From: Bugula neritina
Lineage: Eukaryota; Bryozoa; Gymnolaemata; Cheilostomatida; Bugulidae
DNA length: 64,000 bases
Direction of reading: 5' to 3'
Assembly: GCA_964035545.1 (NCBI GenBank)
Contig: OZ037767.1
Coordinates: 5,331,680 to 5,395,679, forward strand
Shown here: positions 24,301 through 37,417 of the stretch, piece after piece
Position numbering within the stretch: position 1 is the first letter of the stretch
Layout of the letters: each line of letters starts with the position of its first letter
Notes under the pieces: model-generated
What the model was told of the DNA's origin: nothing
Databases searched by the model: none
The model's input: only the letters and a program-made list of their open reading frames with translations
Program-made: the position numbers and the translations under genes

Positions 24301-26763
24301 TTATACACAAGGAAACTATAAATAGAAAATAATCTTGACTTACAAAATCTTTTATCAATGTAATGAGTAGTTCATCATCTAATTTCACACCGTCTGCTGC
24401 GTTTTGACGATAATATCGAAGTTTAATATTCTTAAAGTCTTTTCGACCTACAAGTTTATAAATGTAGTAATAAACAGGCGTACTAACTCTATCTTATAAG
24501 CAAACAATGACAAACTACTATCAATAAATGAAATAAAAGTGAAAAAAAGCATAATAAGGATGTGAAAAATAAAATATCTAGCTCCACACATTACCAAAAG
24601 CTTATTTAAGACATTCATAAAAATTGGTTTTTGCCAAAACATTATAAGTTACAATTTTTGACCAATTAAACTGGTGCCATGCATACAACTGAAATATTTC
24701 ATACTGGAAAATATTTGCACTTAAAGATATATCTTATATGAGTGCAAACTGAATCTTTTAGTGCAATGCTTTAACTTTTGCAAGACATTGTATAGCATAC
24801 AATTTGAAAAGCTTAGTAGTACAAAATAACTCATAATTGTTAATTGAACTTGATAGACAAAACACAGTTAAAATGATATATAAAGTTTTAGATCCATCAT
24901 CATCTAACTACCAACCTGCGCAGATTTGGACAGATGGTGAGTATTTATCTTCAAGCATTTTTTTTCCTTGAAAGTTTCTCCCTATCTGTACAGCAACATA
25001 ATATGGAATACTTGCATCTGGTAAACTGAGTAGCACTCTGTCAGTATCCACAGGTATGAAACTATCATGACATTCAACTTTATTGAGTAAGTCAGTGTCT
25101 GTAGCACAAACTACTCTGTATCCAGCCACCACAACACTCTCCTCAGATGTAAGCTTTGGAGGAAGAGAAATCCAGATCTCACCTTCACCAAGGTCACCGT
25201 TGTAGTCTGGTATAGGGGCAGATTTTAAGGCTAAATATTCTGTAAAAAATCAGGTGGTTTCATGAAATTAATTGTTTTTCATATTTTACTCATTTTTAGA
25301 AATTATTCGACTAAGTTATGCGCAGATAATCTACAACAAACTGCTAGTAAATTGCTGATTTATTGTATGAAACATAATTTGTATATTTTAGAAAATTATT
25401 ATAGGTACCTATTGCGTTTAAAGTTTACCTAACTTATCTAACTTATATTTAAAACGATTTTAAATCAACCCAATTCATTTAAAAACAATATTTTTCTTTT
25501 TTTAAGTGTATTGGAGACTTGGCAAACATATTTGTAGCTAACTCAGTTCTAAACTTGCAGAAACAAACTCTAGCTTGAGTAATTCTGAAGTTACTAACCA
25601 GATATATATGCTTTAATTGCTGCTTCCCCATATGTATTGTCAGCATTTCTAGACACTGATACCACGTTAGTGCAGTTTAACTTAGTTGGTGTTTTTGAAG
25701 ATCCCAAGGCAATGGTGTCATCTTTCCTTACTCTTCCACTTGAAAACTGCTGAAAATTGAATCTGATCCCAGTATCAAGCTCGAAATATGATGATAGGCC
25801 ATTGTGAATAGCGATATCGTATATTCCTGGCTCTTGTTCTGTTATGATTCTAGCATAACTGCTAGGACATCGATTGAGATCAAAAGGATCAGCTACATAA
25901 AACATCCATCCTACCAGATATCCAGAAACTGGTAATTTCATTTGTTCAAAGATAATGTTACTTCGTTCATGAATTCTGGCGCCTAAGTCTATCATCCTAG
26001 CTTGTGATGAAGAACCTGCTGAGGTTTTACAATAATATTTAACAGTTCATTACACTACTATAACTGATTATTTTATGATATTAGCGTAGTCTACTGTAGT
26101 TATAAAGATCGAAAATAATGCAATGAGAAATTGTGTTAACTAGTTCAAACCAGAGCTTCATAAAATATTGAGCGAAACAATTATCGGCATACTACTATAA
26201 GAAATAAAAGATACTGCAATATTTTTCATCTTAATTGGAAAATGCTGCTCGAAGGTGTTACACAGTTTGTATTATTCCTTACCTGAGTACCAAGGTGGTT
26301 TACCAAAGTATATTGAATCATCAGTTGAAGTAAATGAGTTGGAATTGCGTGAAAAACCGGACTGACGAATTTGAAGAGTACAGAATCGTCTATTTGCATC
26401 AGAAATTGTATGTAGTATATAACCACAGTTAGAGGCACTTTTCAAACAGGCAATAATGCACTCTTTAAATGTTGCTTCAAACATATTACCAATTTGAAGG
26501 TGAAAGCCTGACTGAACTCGTTTCCATGGCAACCACATACCTAAAACAGGTACAGAGATCTAATTACAGCACAGTTGCAATGATTAAAACACTTTCTAAA
26601 CATTGTACCTAACTTTTAGAGACTTAACTACAGTTTATCTGGGGTTTGCGGTTGATGTGATAGAAAGTTTTATTTGAAGTTATATCAATTGTTTCAGTTT
26701 TATTCTGAATAATAAATTTTAAAGAAAGCCTCTCTCTCTCTTTCTTCTTTCTCTCTCTCTTTT

Positions 26764-26800
<37 letters not shown>

Positions 26801-26814
26801 GAAAGCCTCTCTCT

Positions 26815-26868
<54 letters not shown>

Positions 26869-28578
26869 TCGTATTCATTAGATTCAAATTAACTATACTA
26901 AAGCTACGCACCTTCACAGAGCGGTCTTCTATAATAGACCCATCGGGTTGCTAATGAACTGTCAGGGTTAACTAACAATTCATCTTCGAAGTAGATAACT
27001 TCACAAGACTTGTTTGAAGCCATGTAGTTTATTCCAGTACATACTGTATCTCTGTCCAGACTGGTGCACCAACCCTTACAGTCTGTAGGACTGTTTGCTA
27101 AATACAGGCCTGGCCATTGATATCGTGCAGCAAGTTTTCCACTTCCCATTTCCCACTCGCACTTTAAACTTGAACTTACTTCTGCAGCACATTATGAATA
27201 ATAGAAATCAATTTATAATCAGCTATTGAATGCACTTTTAAAACTGCTGTGCATTTATTTAAAAGTTTTACTTATACCCAAGTAATAATTATTTAACAAA
27301 AATTCTGTGCCATAGTTGACTGGATAGAAAAACCTTTCACTTTACTAATTAGCTGTTTTCAGAAAATTAATAATTTTACCTCTACCTTTCAGTTGCTATG
27401 GTAACATATTTAGCTTACAATATTGACAAATTTTCCAGCAAATTTGGCACGACTCTGATATTTTCTAAACCAACACTATCAAAAATATAGACAGCCTTTT
27501 GCAAATTATACATGTTGTTTATATGTTTCTTTAGAAAATAACCGAGCATATATAGGCATTAATTGAATGAGTTTATGCTCAATACATTTGGTAGCACCAT
27601 AAGAATACACTTGACTTTCTGTAGATTCAAAATTGATAAAATTCTACACAAATTTAATTTATAGTGGTTACTCTGTTGTTTATTGTGAAAGAAATCCACG
27701 GCATATAACATCTAATGGTTGATAATATTATGATGTTTTTTCAACTGTTTAACACAACCCTCTGCATTCTTGAACAAACTTTTAAATGCATAACTTAATA
27801 CAACTTATTATGCAACAAAATTTAATTATATAATTTTTCGTTATAATACACTATAACACAATAAGTTATAACATAATATAGGATGTAAATGACATAACGT
27901 GATGTAAGATATTATAGTATAACATATAATATGATGTAATATAATGTATTGCGTACTACATTATAATGTAATATACAATAAACTAATGTGATACGTACAA
28001 TACATTATAATATAATATCCTATATAATAAAACATATTACAATATAATGATTTATAATATATATGAGACACAGTAATGTATTGCAGTATACATAATATAC
28101 ATGTTACAATATTATATAAGTCAATGCGGTGTAATAAAGCGAACAGAATGAAATATATCATAAAATAATATATAATATAAAGCTTAACATACACTAGCTA
28201 TGAAACATATAGTGAATAATATACAATGTATTATTGTATTATGCACTAATATAGTTAAAACTTACACTGCAGTAAATAATTGTTATAGACTAGTCTATGT
28301 ATTAATATAACTAATTTTAGTAGAATGTTTTACTATACCTTTCTGTATTATTTATACATACTAATGTAGTATAGAAAAGCATGAAAATCTTAACAAATCT
28401 TTGGACACATTAGTAACATTTGTTTAACTTGTCTACAATATATTAGATGAGTAAAACAATTTTAAATTCTCAACTATATAAAAAGTAATAGACATATTTT
28501 TTAGAATCTTTAAACTTATATAATACCTGACAAGCATAGGATCGTCAGGGTTATGGAAGTCAGCATATTAAGCTGCAT
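18363..28578 (-). CDS. Secreted or GPI-anchored PAN/apple and FN3-like protein with duplicated six-exon module
   Basis: Fourteen minus-strand exons join in phase to 1091 residues: 28527-28578, 26912-27181, 26283-26540, 25599-26015, 24916-25239, 24344-24447, 23461-23650, 22837-23088, 22201-22449, 21084-21476, 20223-20546, 19763-19860, 19156-19345 and 18363-18517. The first encodes a signal peptide (MQLNMLTSITLTILCLS); an in-frame ATG at 28632 would add 18 residues. Exons 2-7 and 8-13 are two copies of one module in the same order: a PAN/apple-like cysteine domain (CEW, CKGWC / CQW, CKSLC), a second PAN-like domain (WLPW), an unassigned domain (VSGYLVGW), an FN3-like domain ending YYVAVQI, and two beta-rich exons (LITGFDILIWSLEY / LITGYEILIWSHEY). 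The last exon ends in a hydrophobic tail (KILVFIILIVAV) that could be a GPI signal or a short anchor. Likely role: cell-surface binding or adhesion (inference). AATAAA lies at 18295-18300. I do not recognise an orthologue. Confidence 0.85.
20223..20546 (-). repeat. FN3-like exon 11, near-identical to exon 5 at 24916-25239
   Basis: This 324-base exon differs from 24916-25239 at 13 positions that I can count, about 4%. Other paired exons of the two modules are strongly diverged. The similarity stops abruptly at both splice sites. Confidence 0.85.
21719..21810 (+). mobile_element. Possible degenerate SINE head in an intron
   Basis: Contains AGGTCATAGGTTCAAGTT followed by ATTGGTGATGCCTAAAAAAGAG, similar in order to the B box and the core of the SINE family. 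The 3' part is missing. Confidence 0.3.
23222..23426 (+). mobile_element. tRNA-derived SINE with perfect 19-bp target-site duplication
   Basis: The element is flanked by identical 19-mers at 23203-23221 and 23427-23445 (TTTGTTTCTGTTGATTACT). The head GAGCCACTGTGGTCTAGGGG resembles a tRNA 5' end with A box. The body has AAGAGCATCTAGTCATAATTG and the tail TTTTCTCGCAAGGATAGCGA. It lies only 15 bases from the donor of the exon at 23461-23650. The intact duplication implies a recent insertion by a LINE-type mechanism. Confidence 0.9.
26729..26871. repeat. CT-rich microsatellite
   Basis: Two CT arrays, each introduced by TTAAAGAAAGCCTCTCTC, in the intron before the exon at 26283-26540. On the transcribed strand it is a GA tract. 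Confidence 0.92.
27830..28270. repeat. AT-rich cryptically simple region
   Basis: TAATATAATG-like words recur throughout, in the first intron of the PAN/FN3-like gene. No coding signal. Confidence 0.6.
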
Positions 28579-28632
28579 TGTCGGGCCGCGATAGCATCTG
28601 CCAGCAGACGTATTAGTATTCTTCTGAAACAT

Positions 28633-29832
28633 GGTACATAACTCTTACACCCTATAATTTAGATTCCTAACAGGCAATGTGTTTCATATAACATGAGCTG
28701 TTCTTACGGAAGGTGGCTAGTCGATTATTTACCTTCAAGTCAAACAACCGCTATAATTAAAAAGGAACATTGTTATATGGCTTTAACTATAATAGGCTGT
28801 ATGAGAAGTAAAGAAATATCATGAGAATTTGTTGTTAAAATAGAAGCAATAGTTGGTATAGCTAGCTATAATATATGTCATGTACTATATTATGCTATTT
28901 GCTTTAAATCTCAACTGTATACATTTTTTCAACTTTTATTAGTGTCAATATAAAAGCTTTCTATGCTCACGCAGAGCATGTACTAAGTTTAATAATTTTA
29001 ACATTCATAAATAACAGTATATTGGACTTTTATTATTACTAAGAATGATTGTCATTGTTTAACTTAAAAACCCCGATAACATTGTTACTTGCCATGTAGC
29101 CCTGTGCAGTAAATTCATTATGTATAAAATTATAAAATAATGCTATCATGTGCAATGATAGCTCATACACAGTCACATTTAATTATTTTTGCTAGAAACT
29201 TATATAAACTGCAATCAAATCCAAGTTATAGTCAAGTAGTCAATTTACTATTTAAACCTCCATTTTACAATTTATTTCTGATTTAAAATAATGACTGCAT
29301 AACACATTTGCGTGCAGCTTACAATTGTAGTAAAAATATGCAATTCATTAAAAAACTATGTAAAATACACAATATGTGTGAGTAATTAATATAATGTATA
29401 ATAAAATTTCACTTACCACTATGTAATAACAAAAATAGTAAAATCTGTCATATGGTATAAGTGATTAGTATTCTATTACTTATATTATGTTATATAACTA
29501 GTTTTTATCCTTCTCTATTGTTGAACATTTTTGTGATTTTTCAAACTATAAGATTGTTGTTCTTTTAAAAAGCAAAAAAATTATATAAAAAGAGATGAAA
29601 AACTAAATGTTGTTAACAGCTTATTACAATTTTTTCATGTTATGTAATATATTACACCATAACATCATTATTTAGGTAAAATGACACACACACACGCACG
29701 CACGCACGCACGCACGCACGAACAAGTATGTTATCTAATACAAGGTATTGCATTGTATTATATATGAAATATAATATAATATACATGGTATTATAAAGTC
29801 TATTTTAGTACTCTCTCGGCTCAAGAAAGCAG
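28633..29832. other. Intergenic sequence between the PAN/FN3-like gene and the Toll-like receptor
   Basis: No gene seen. It presumably holds the promoter of the left-hand gene and the 3' UTR of the receptor. A CA/CACG microsatellite lies at 29683-29721. Confidence 0.5.
29683..29721. repeat. CA/CACG microsatellite
   Basis: Pure CA followed by CACG tetranucleotides. Confidence 0.9.
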
Positions 29833-32800
29833 TCATGGAAGCTGTGTACATTCTTGTTCTGTCTGTGACTGGCCTCTTTTCATTCTATTCCCCCTCTGTA
29901 TGAAGACATATTTAGGTGAAGAAATGAAATTCCTCACTTTTTTCCAGACTCTCTGCATTGCTTTTTGCTCATCTTGAGATCTACTCTGTAAAAAGTTGCT
30001 AATTAATAAATATTGAGTTATTTTGTGGAAAACACTGTGTCTTTGTATATTTTAGCTGTTGCAGTATCCACACTTTAACCATCCTAATTACTAGTGAGAG
30101 ACCAGGTATTTCGTAAAGGCATAAGCACTATACTTTACATTAGTACACATGCAGATTTTTAAAAGTTTTTTAACTTATTAATTCACTTGTATCAATGAAA
30201 GCTAGCAACAGTTGCAACAGTTTCAAATGTTGCATTATTATATTATTTATAGACCAGGAACAATTCCTTGCAATATAAGTTGACTGTAATATAAAGATAT
30301 AAATGTGTGTCAGCAAAAGCAAAACTATTGCGATAAAATACATTAGTTTAGTGATTTCTTATCTTAGAAATTAATTGAGTTGTATACGTGTTTACAGTCA
30401 TACTTACGATATCAATAACCATTGTATCGGCAGCGAGGAACAAGTTGAATGGTGCTTTGATTATTTCCTCATTGAGCTCTTCTAGTATCAGTACTAGAAA
30501 CTTGTTGGGTTGGTGAACCTCAGATTTGCCTGTCATATTTCTACCTGTAAATAAGACAGAAACGTGATGCATCGGCACTATGGAGGCAAAACTATGCCCA
30601 TAACATCTGAAAATCAACAAATATGAAATTGGTTTAATTTGCATTGAAATACTGCGAAGCTTTGTAATAGTTGCTCGGCTTGAAGTTTTGCTATAACTGT
30701 CTCCACCTTTAACCCTATGTGCATGGCTGTTATAATGCATGCATGCATACATCTGTCTATGCCTATTACGTTATATATATGGCCACTTAGTTCTCCACAC
30801 AAAGGTAAAGCTAATAATTAGCTGAAGTAATAAAGCAATAAATAGAAATGTGCAAGAATCATGTCCCATAAAAATATGACAACATATAATATAGTATTGA
30901 ATGTAATACAATATGTATATTATATAACATGGCGATTTAGCTATCGCACATTTAAATATAATAAATAGATAATGTATATTTTCTATAAAAGTGAAAAGAA
31001 TATGTGTAACATATATAAAAAAAACATCATACATGTTCAAAAACCATGTCTTGCAGTATATACGTCATGCAAAGAGTTTCAAGTTAACACTATGACAGAT
31101 TGCATGCTTTGTTTTACATCTGTTTAATAATAAATATAAATAAGAAAATGTACAACGTTTTAAAACATGTTTGTAGAAAAATCAGATAAAGAATTGGTCT
31201 GGCAATTGCTATGCAAGTTTTTCATCAAGAAATAAACATAAAGCTTGTTTTAATTTTTACTGACAGCCATGTATAGCAGTTGTTTTATTCTACATCATAA
31301 TACCTTTAACGTTAATGTTTTAATTACTATACTACGAAGTATACACAAGCTTTCAAATGTCATACATGAGAAAATAGAAATACATATTCGCAATATAGTT
31401 CAACAAAGCAATTGAAAATATTTCATTTCTACTCTAACCTGCCAGTATTTCAGCTTGACTAACACAAACAGGGTTAGTAAGGTAAGAGTTTGTTAGAAGA
31501 ATGATGATTTTCCTGCTATTCTCCAGAGTTTCACACAGTTCTGTAAATGTGTTTGCACCAGGCTCAGAGTCTCTATCAGCTATAAACAGTTTCAGTCTCT
31601 GCTAATAAAAGTCAATGATCATGATATATTGAATAGTTTGTATGACAAGTTAACAAAGTTACAGATATTAACTCACATATCAAGAGTTTATACAGTTTTG
31701 AAAGTTGATATTCTCAACTGCAATGCAAAGATTCTGGCTTGCTTGGTACATTGCAGCTTGCAAATAGATTAAAGTTATTTTAAACAAATCCAATACAGAC
31801 TCATTCTACTCACATTATTTTGTTCATCAGTTTCCACCATGTCTCCACGTTCTACACCAGGAGCCAGTTTCTCTGCCACCCATCTAGTATCTCCTTCACT
31901 CTGTGTATTGTACGACACTAATGCATCATACACACACTGCTGCTCAAACTTGACTTCTCTCATCTCATCAATTACTGCACTGACTACCACACGGCAGTGA
32001 CTAATATACCAGCGATACTTGTAACATGGGAGGGCAATCAATAGACTAACTAATATTCCAGCCACCACAATGCCAGAATATATTAAAGGCATTTTTATAA
32101 AGCAGAAAAACCTATCTGGTGTATAATCAATAAATTTTACAGTTACACTTCTATTGTTTGCTTCTGGTGGACTACAAGTTACATCTTTAGTAATCATTAG
32201 AATTGAAGAAACATTCAACCAGTCTTCAAAATAATTATCACACTGACAAACAAATGGATTTTTATTAAAGGCAAACAAAGTAAGTTTTTCAAAATCATAT
32301 TCAAAGCTGTCCAACGTTTCTTTTGAAAGTGAGCTGATAGAGTTGTCCTGAACATACAATGACGCAAGTGATTTCAGTCCCTTTAGATCAGATGCATCTA
32401 ATGTTGACAAGGCATTAGAGTTCATATTTATGACTGCCAATCTTGGACAAGCTATTGGAAGGTTAGTTGGCAGGGCCGTAATTGAATTTTGGGCTAACAT
32501 TAAAAGCCCTAGCTCAGGCATATTGTCAAATAAGTAATTGGGTATGTATGTGAGTTGATTGTCAGTTAAATCTAAATGTTTCAGAGATAACTGTGATATG
32601 GCCTGAAAATTCTCTTTTGATTTTTGACCAAGATAGTTATATGCTAAACTTAGGTAATGGATTGTCTTGCAAACATTGACACCAGTGACATCTGTCAGCT
32701 GATTGTGCTCAATAACAAGCTCTGTGAGATAAGGCATAACTCCACACAGTTTCGTAGAATCAACATAAGTGAATTTAGAGATAAGGTTTTGGCTTAATTT

Positions 32801-34171
32801 TAGAAGAAACATCTTTGAAAAATTATAGCTACCAATGCTTTGATTCTGGTTTAGGAAAATTGGAATGTTTTGCAGGAAATTGCTGTCTAAATACAAGCTT
32901 CCCAGCTTTGGAAAGCTATCAATTAAACTTGTCAAATCGTAAGGTAGTTCAGAGTTTATGCCTATGTCAATCATGTTCAATGTTTTAACTTGTGATGTTG
33001 TATTTTTATCAAATAATGTGAGTTTTCTAGGTCCAAATAAGTTTCCATTTAAATTTAGATTTGTCATGTGTAATAATGAATTAAAAGTTCCATCTCTGAT
33101 CCATGAAATTCCACACCATCCAATAAATAATGTTTTAAGCTTATGAAATCCATCAAATATGTCTGGTGTTAAAGTGTTGCCAAATATTTTCTCCCCGTAT
33201 CTTGTGTCAAGTGAAGAGAGTTCAGGAAGCATTTTCAAACCCAATAGACTGCGAGGATTCAAAAAGCAAGATTTGTTAGCAGAATTTGAAGTTGTCCAAT
33301 ATCTCATTGTAAGGGTTTTTAATGACTGAGGCAATTTTTCGAACAGTTGGCTGGCTTGTGATGGGCAATTTTGAAACAAAGGCAATCTGTCTATGACCAA
33401 ACTTTGAAGACTTTTCAGTGGAGCTAAAATGTTTGGACCAGCAGAAAATATATTTGATTCACTCAAACAAATACTCTGAACATGGCTAAGAGGTTGGAGG
33501 TAGTCTGAGCTTATATCTTGACAATCTCCATGGCTAGTTCCAAAGCCATTTAGTACCAATACCTCTAGCCTAGTAAGATTTTGAAATTCTTCATCGATAG
33601 ACATTTTGTTGTATTGACAGTTTTCCAAAGGATTGTAAGAAAACTCCATACTGCGTATTCTAGAAATACTTGGAAAAATGTTTACTGGGAAATGCCTGAA
33701 CCTCCCATAAAGGAAAATCAGAGTCTTAATGTGATTATTTGAATCAAATAAGCCCAAAGGAAGTTGAGAGATGGAAGAATGGGTAAAATTAACATATTCC
33801 AAGTGAGGCTTATTAAGAAAAGTTCCAGATGACAAGGCTGTAATATTTTGACCAATCATGGTTAATTCCTTTAAGTTATAAAATTTGCTAAACACAGAGC
33901 TGTCGATTTGTACAGGTGGACCTGCGTAGGTTATTACCATATTTTGGGTACCAGAGTTTAACTGTCTAGGTATCACTTCATTAGCATTGCTGCTGGTACA
34001 AATAGCATTATATTGATCACATTTTAGACACCCCGTTATGTCACAAAAACCAAGTTGGCAATTTCTATCATCATTTGGACATGTGTTCTTTTGGGTTGAC
34101 ACATCCTGAGTATTTAGAATAAATATATAAAAAAGGAATAAAATTTTAGCTAGAGTACTAATAGTCTTCAT
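29833..34171 (-). CDS. Toll-like receptor, single-cysteine-cluster type, complete
   Basis: Exons 31814-34171, 31439-31601, 30408-30544 and 29833-29985 join in phase to 936 residues. Exon 1 encodes a signal peptide (MKTISTLAKILFLFYIF), an N-terminal cysteine cluster (CPNDDRNC to CDQYNAIC), a long run of leucine-rich repeats, one C-terminal cysteine cap (NPFVCQCDNYFEDWL) and a transmembrane helix near 694-715. The TIR domain starts at YDALVSYN (about 748) and continues through exons 2-4. Box 2 is RDSEPG (796-801), keeping the BB-loop proline, and the C-terminal box is VWKKVRNF (about 899). TIR receptors bind microbial or endogenous ligands and recruit MyD88-type adaptors at the membrane. A single cysteine cap next to the membrane makes this the vertebrate-like (sccTLR) layout rather than the fly Toll type. 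Having three introns inside the TIR domain is notable. Domain order, reading frame and stop all look intact. Confidence 0.93.
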
Positions 34172-37100
34172 AGTCTACAAAAAACAAAACACAACCTTAA
34201 GTTTCAAGGCACATAATAGTGTATGCGTCCAGTTAATTTACTAGGTCAAAGGTCAAAGTTTTTAAAATCTGATATGTTTTTTATCACTATAAAGAAGTTT
34301 GACAAGCAACCTGCTTTTCTATAGAGCATTTTAGAAACTTGCTTGAATAGCCACTGGTTTCCGCATGAGCAGATTGAAATTTAGCCTCTCCCATATTTTA
34401 TTGATGCAAATTTAAAATTTAATATTAGTTGTGACAGTATTGATTTATAATCATCATGATTAAAATTTTCTCTAGATGTTTTTGACATTAGCAAATTTAT
34501 ATAATATAATATGCCTTAGCAGCCGTGGTCTATAAGTGGTTAGAGCGTTTGTCTATAGTAAACATGAAATTATGGGTTTGAACCCTAAAAAATGTCATTG
34601 GTAATGTTAGGAAGAGCATCCAGTCATAATTGCTCTTGTGCCTCATCTGAACAAGTCCTTAGCCCAATCTAACAAAAACCCTTTCAATCAGAGGTTTCTC
34701 ACAGAGATAGCAAAAATAAACTTGCGTGAGTTTTTTATAATGCCTTAGCAAGTATACAAACAATAAAGTGACCTATAATTATAAAATGCAGTATGAACTA
34801 AAATCTTGACAAAAAGGAATTTATGTTATAATATATAGCCTCACCTTTGTGCTGAAAAAAAGACTGCTGCTATTTCTTATAGGTTGTTACATTTAATACA
34901 ACTTTAAACGAGGTTGTTGAAAAATTTATCAGTGCGCAATCAAATGAATCACCTTTCATTGAAATAAGATAATCTTACGTCAGTAGTTTTGAAATAAATT
35001 ATTTGAATTATGCATTGACACCGTTGTTTGTCAGAAAATAGGAGTTTGCAATTTGAAAACTGATGAAAATAAAAATATTCATGTTATTGTCCAACAGAAG
35101 CTCATCGAGCAACACCCAGGGACAACTTTCATTTTTCTTAGGGAAATAACCTATTTGGTCATAAAAATTAGCAGTAACCATTAGCCATAGTCAATGAGCT
35201 AAAGTAAGTCAATATAAAACTTCCTTTTATATTATTATTAGAATTTAATAAAACAGCTTCATGATCATATAATATATGCTCATTTATAATATACATATTA
35301 CATTTAGTAGAAAACAACTGCTTATTGGAGAAGATTTACAAATAATATAGTATTTTGGTAAAATCTTATCATAAAATAACATGAATTAATGTTTCACATT
35401 GTCACTAATTGTTTAAAATGATTAGTCTGTCTATAATTTGGCCCAATAATCTCTAAAACAGCATGTCGTCTGCTTCTACTTGCAATAATAAACTTGACTA
35501 ATTTGCATCTTAATAAAGTTTTGGGTTAAACATAGCTAGCGTTGCCTGTTTCAAATATAAATATAATGTTAGAGTTGCTTCCCATGCTTCAGAAATATTT
35601 CTTTTACTTCTTCAACTAATATACCACATATTTGGACTATTCCAAACGTATAATTTTGTGAAGTTGTCGTTCCCTTACTATTAACCTCACTTTGACCTAA
35701 AGTATTGCAGTAAGTTTAGTATTGCTAATCAAAAAATGAAAATTTTAACCAATTGTTAATTGAAAGCGAGACTGCGTGGAGAGTTAACTCCAAGCTATAA
35801 AGTTTGTTATTTTAGTATCATCTGTGTAGCCTGTGTAGGTAATGTATTAGTATTTTGTGATATGGATAATTAACTGATGTGCTTCATATTTTATTATAAG
35901 TACCGTGTTTTTTGCTATAGAAAAATGCACTATTTAAATTATGTACATGATGGTTATTTATTAATAGTATAATATAATATACACTCTAGTGTATAATGCA
36001 ATATTTAATAAAATACATAATAAAACACTTAATATAATAGATAATTATATAATATATAATATTATATAGAATATCATAAGATTTCATATTATATTATATA
36101 GGCCTATGGTATTTTACATTACTTTGATATTATAGGCAACATATTTTAAAAATACTATTTCAATTTTTCACTATCTTAGCTACTATTTTTTTGCTTTGAA
36201 CTGTAGAGTAAAAGAAGTGATTATGTATGGAAAGTTATTATTGTGTACAACTTGGGTTTTAATAAAAAAAAGTTAAGGTAATTACTCTTCTTTTGTGTCT
36301 TAATTTGTGTTTTTTGTAGCATCCAAAATAATGTGACTTTAATGCAAAATGTCAATATAAGTATATTATGCAATGTGTTATTGTTTATATATATTTTAAT
36401 TTATATATTTGAAAAATAATAAAATATAATGTAATTTATAAGAAAATAATATTTATTATGATATTAATAATTTTGTTGATATATAAATTATTCCTTGCAT
36501 TTTATTACATGCTTATTGAATAATAAAAAGGTCAACTCATTTTGCTAAATTTTACAAAATCGGAGTTAATTAGGTATAGTTTTAAAATATAGTAATTTTT
36601 CACTTTTACTCATTTTTATTGAATCGGCCAGTTTCCATAGCAGCATGCCAACTAGTAAATGAGAATTGTCTTCTTTTCAGTGTTCACGAAGATTTTTAAC
36701 ACTGCTATAGTTGTTACACTGTTCTAATAGAACACCTGCATGCATGACATATTTCGTCTTGTACTTGCAATTATGCATTAAACATGTATAATATATTATA
36801 CTGTAAATGGGTTGCCATATATAAGCTAAACTGGTCACATATTTACATAACCAAAGTCTAAATATTATAAAAAAATTTACGAATCAAGACAGCTCATGCA
36901 TAACAAAACTGCAAAAAAGTTCTAAACAAATCAGCTGCTATAATTAAATCAGACACAAATATTGACTAACGAAATAAGCATAATCGGCACAAAGTATCCT
37001 ATGGGATTCACAGTGTTATAGCCTATTCAACTCTTACACTTTCATACAACAGCAGCTTTTACTTCATCAAATAATTGCTAATATATCAAGTATCTAGTGT

Positions 37101-37417
37101 AGCCATTATACTATGCAAATGTTTAACAACTTACATTGGTTATCATATGTAGAGACACACAGAAATGTATTTTGAATAGAATATTTAATTGCAACTATAT
37201 TTTTTAATTTTGGATTGAACAAACTATTGCAATTGCACATTCATATAAATACAATGTATTGACAGTTTTTATAAATAATTAATTTTCTGTTTAGATAGAG
37301 TGCTAGAAAACCACTGAAACAAAATAGTCTTTATTTGTGATATAACATTATGCTGGAATGATATTCAATATTAGATATTTTGCAGTTCAAATTATCTAAC
37401 AAATTTACAAAATTAAA
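34172..37417. other. Intergenic sequence between Toll-like receptor and lectin genes
   Basis: Holds the divergent upstream regions of both genes and one SINE at 34522-34739. 35940-36110 and 36340-36500 are very AT-rich with TAATATAAT words. I see no coding exon. Confidence 0.5.
34522..34739 (+). mobile_element. tRNA-derived SINE upstream of the Toll-like receptor
   Basis: Head GCCGTGGTCTATAAGTGGTTA carries an A-box-like segment, and ATGGGTTTGAACCC is a B box. The body AAGAGCATCCAGTCATAATTG and the end AGGTTTCTCACAGAGATAGC are family-specific. Flanking duplication ATGCCTTAGCA is at 34511-34521 and 34740-34750. Confidence 0.88.

Noticed and set aside
32958-33146. 62-codon plus-strand open frame
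   Set aside because: Antisense shadow of the leucine-rich repeats of the Toll-like receptor.
34522-34595. Functional tRNA gene
   Set aside because: The A and B boxes belong to the SINE head; similar heads occur at other SINE copies and the stems are poorly paired.
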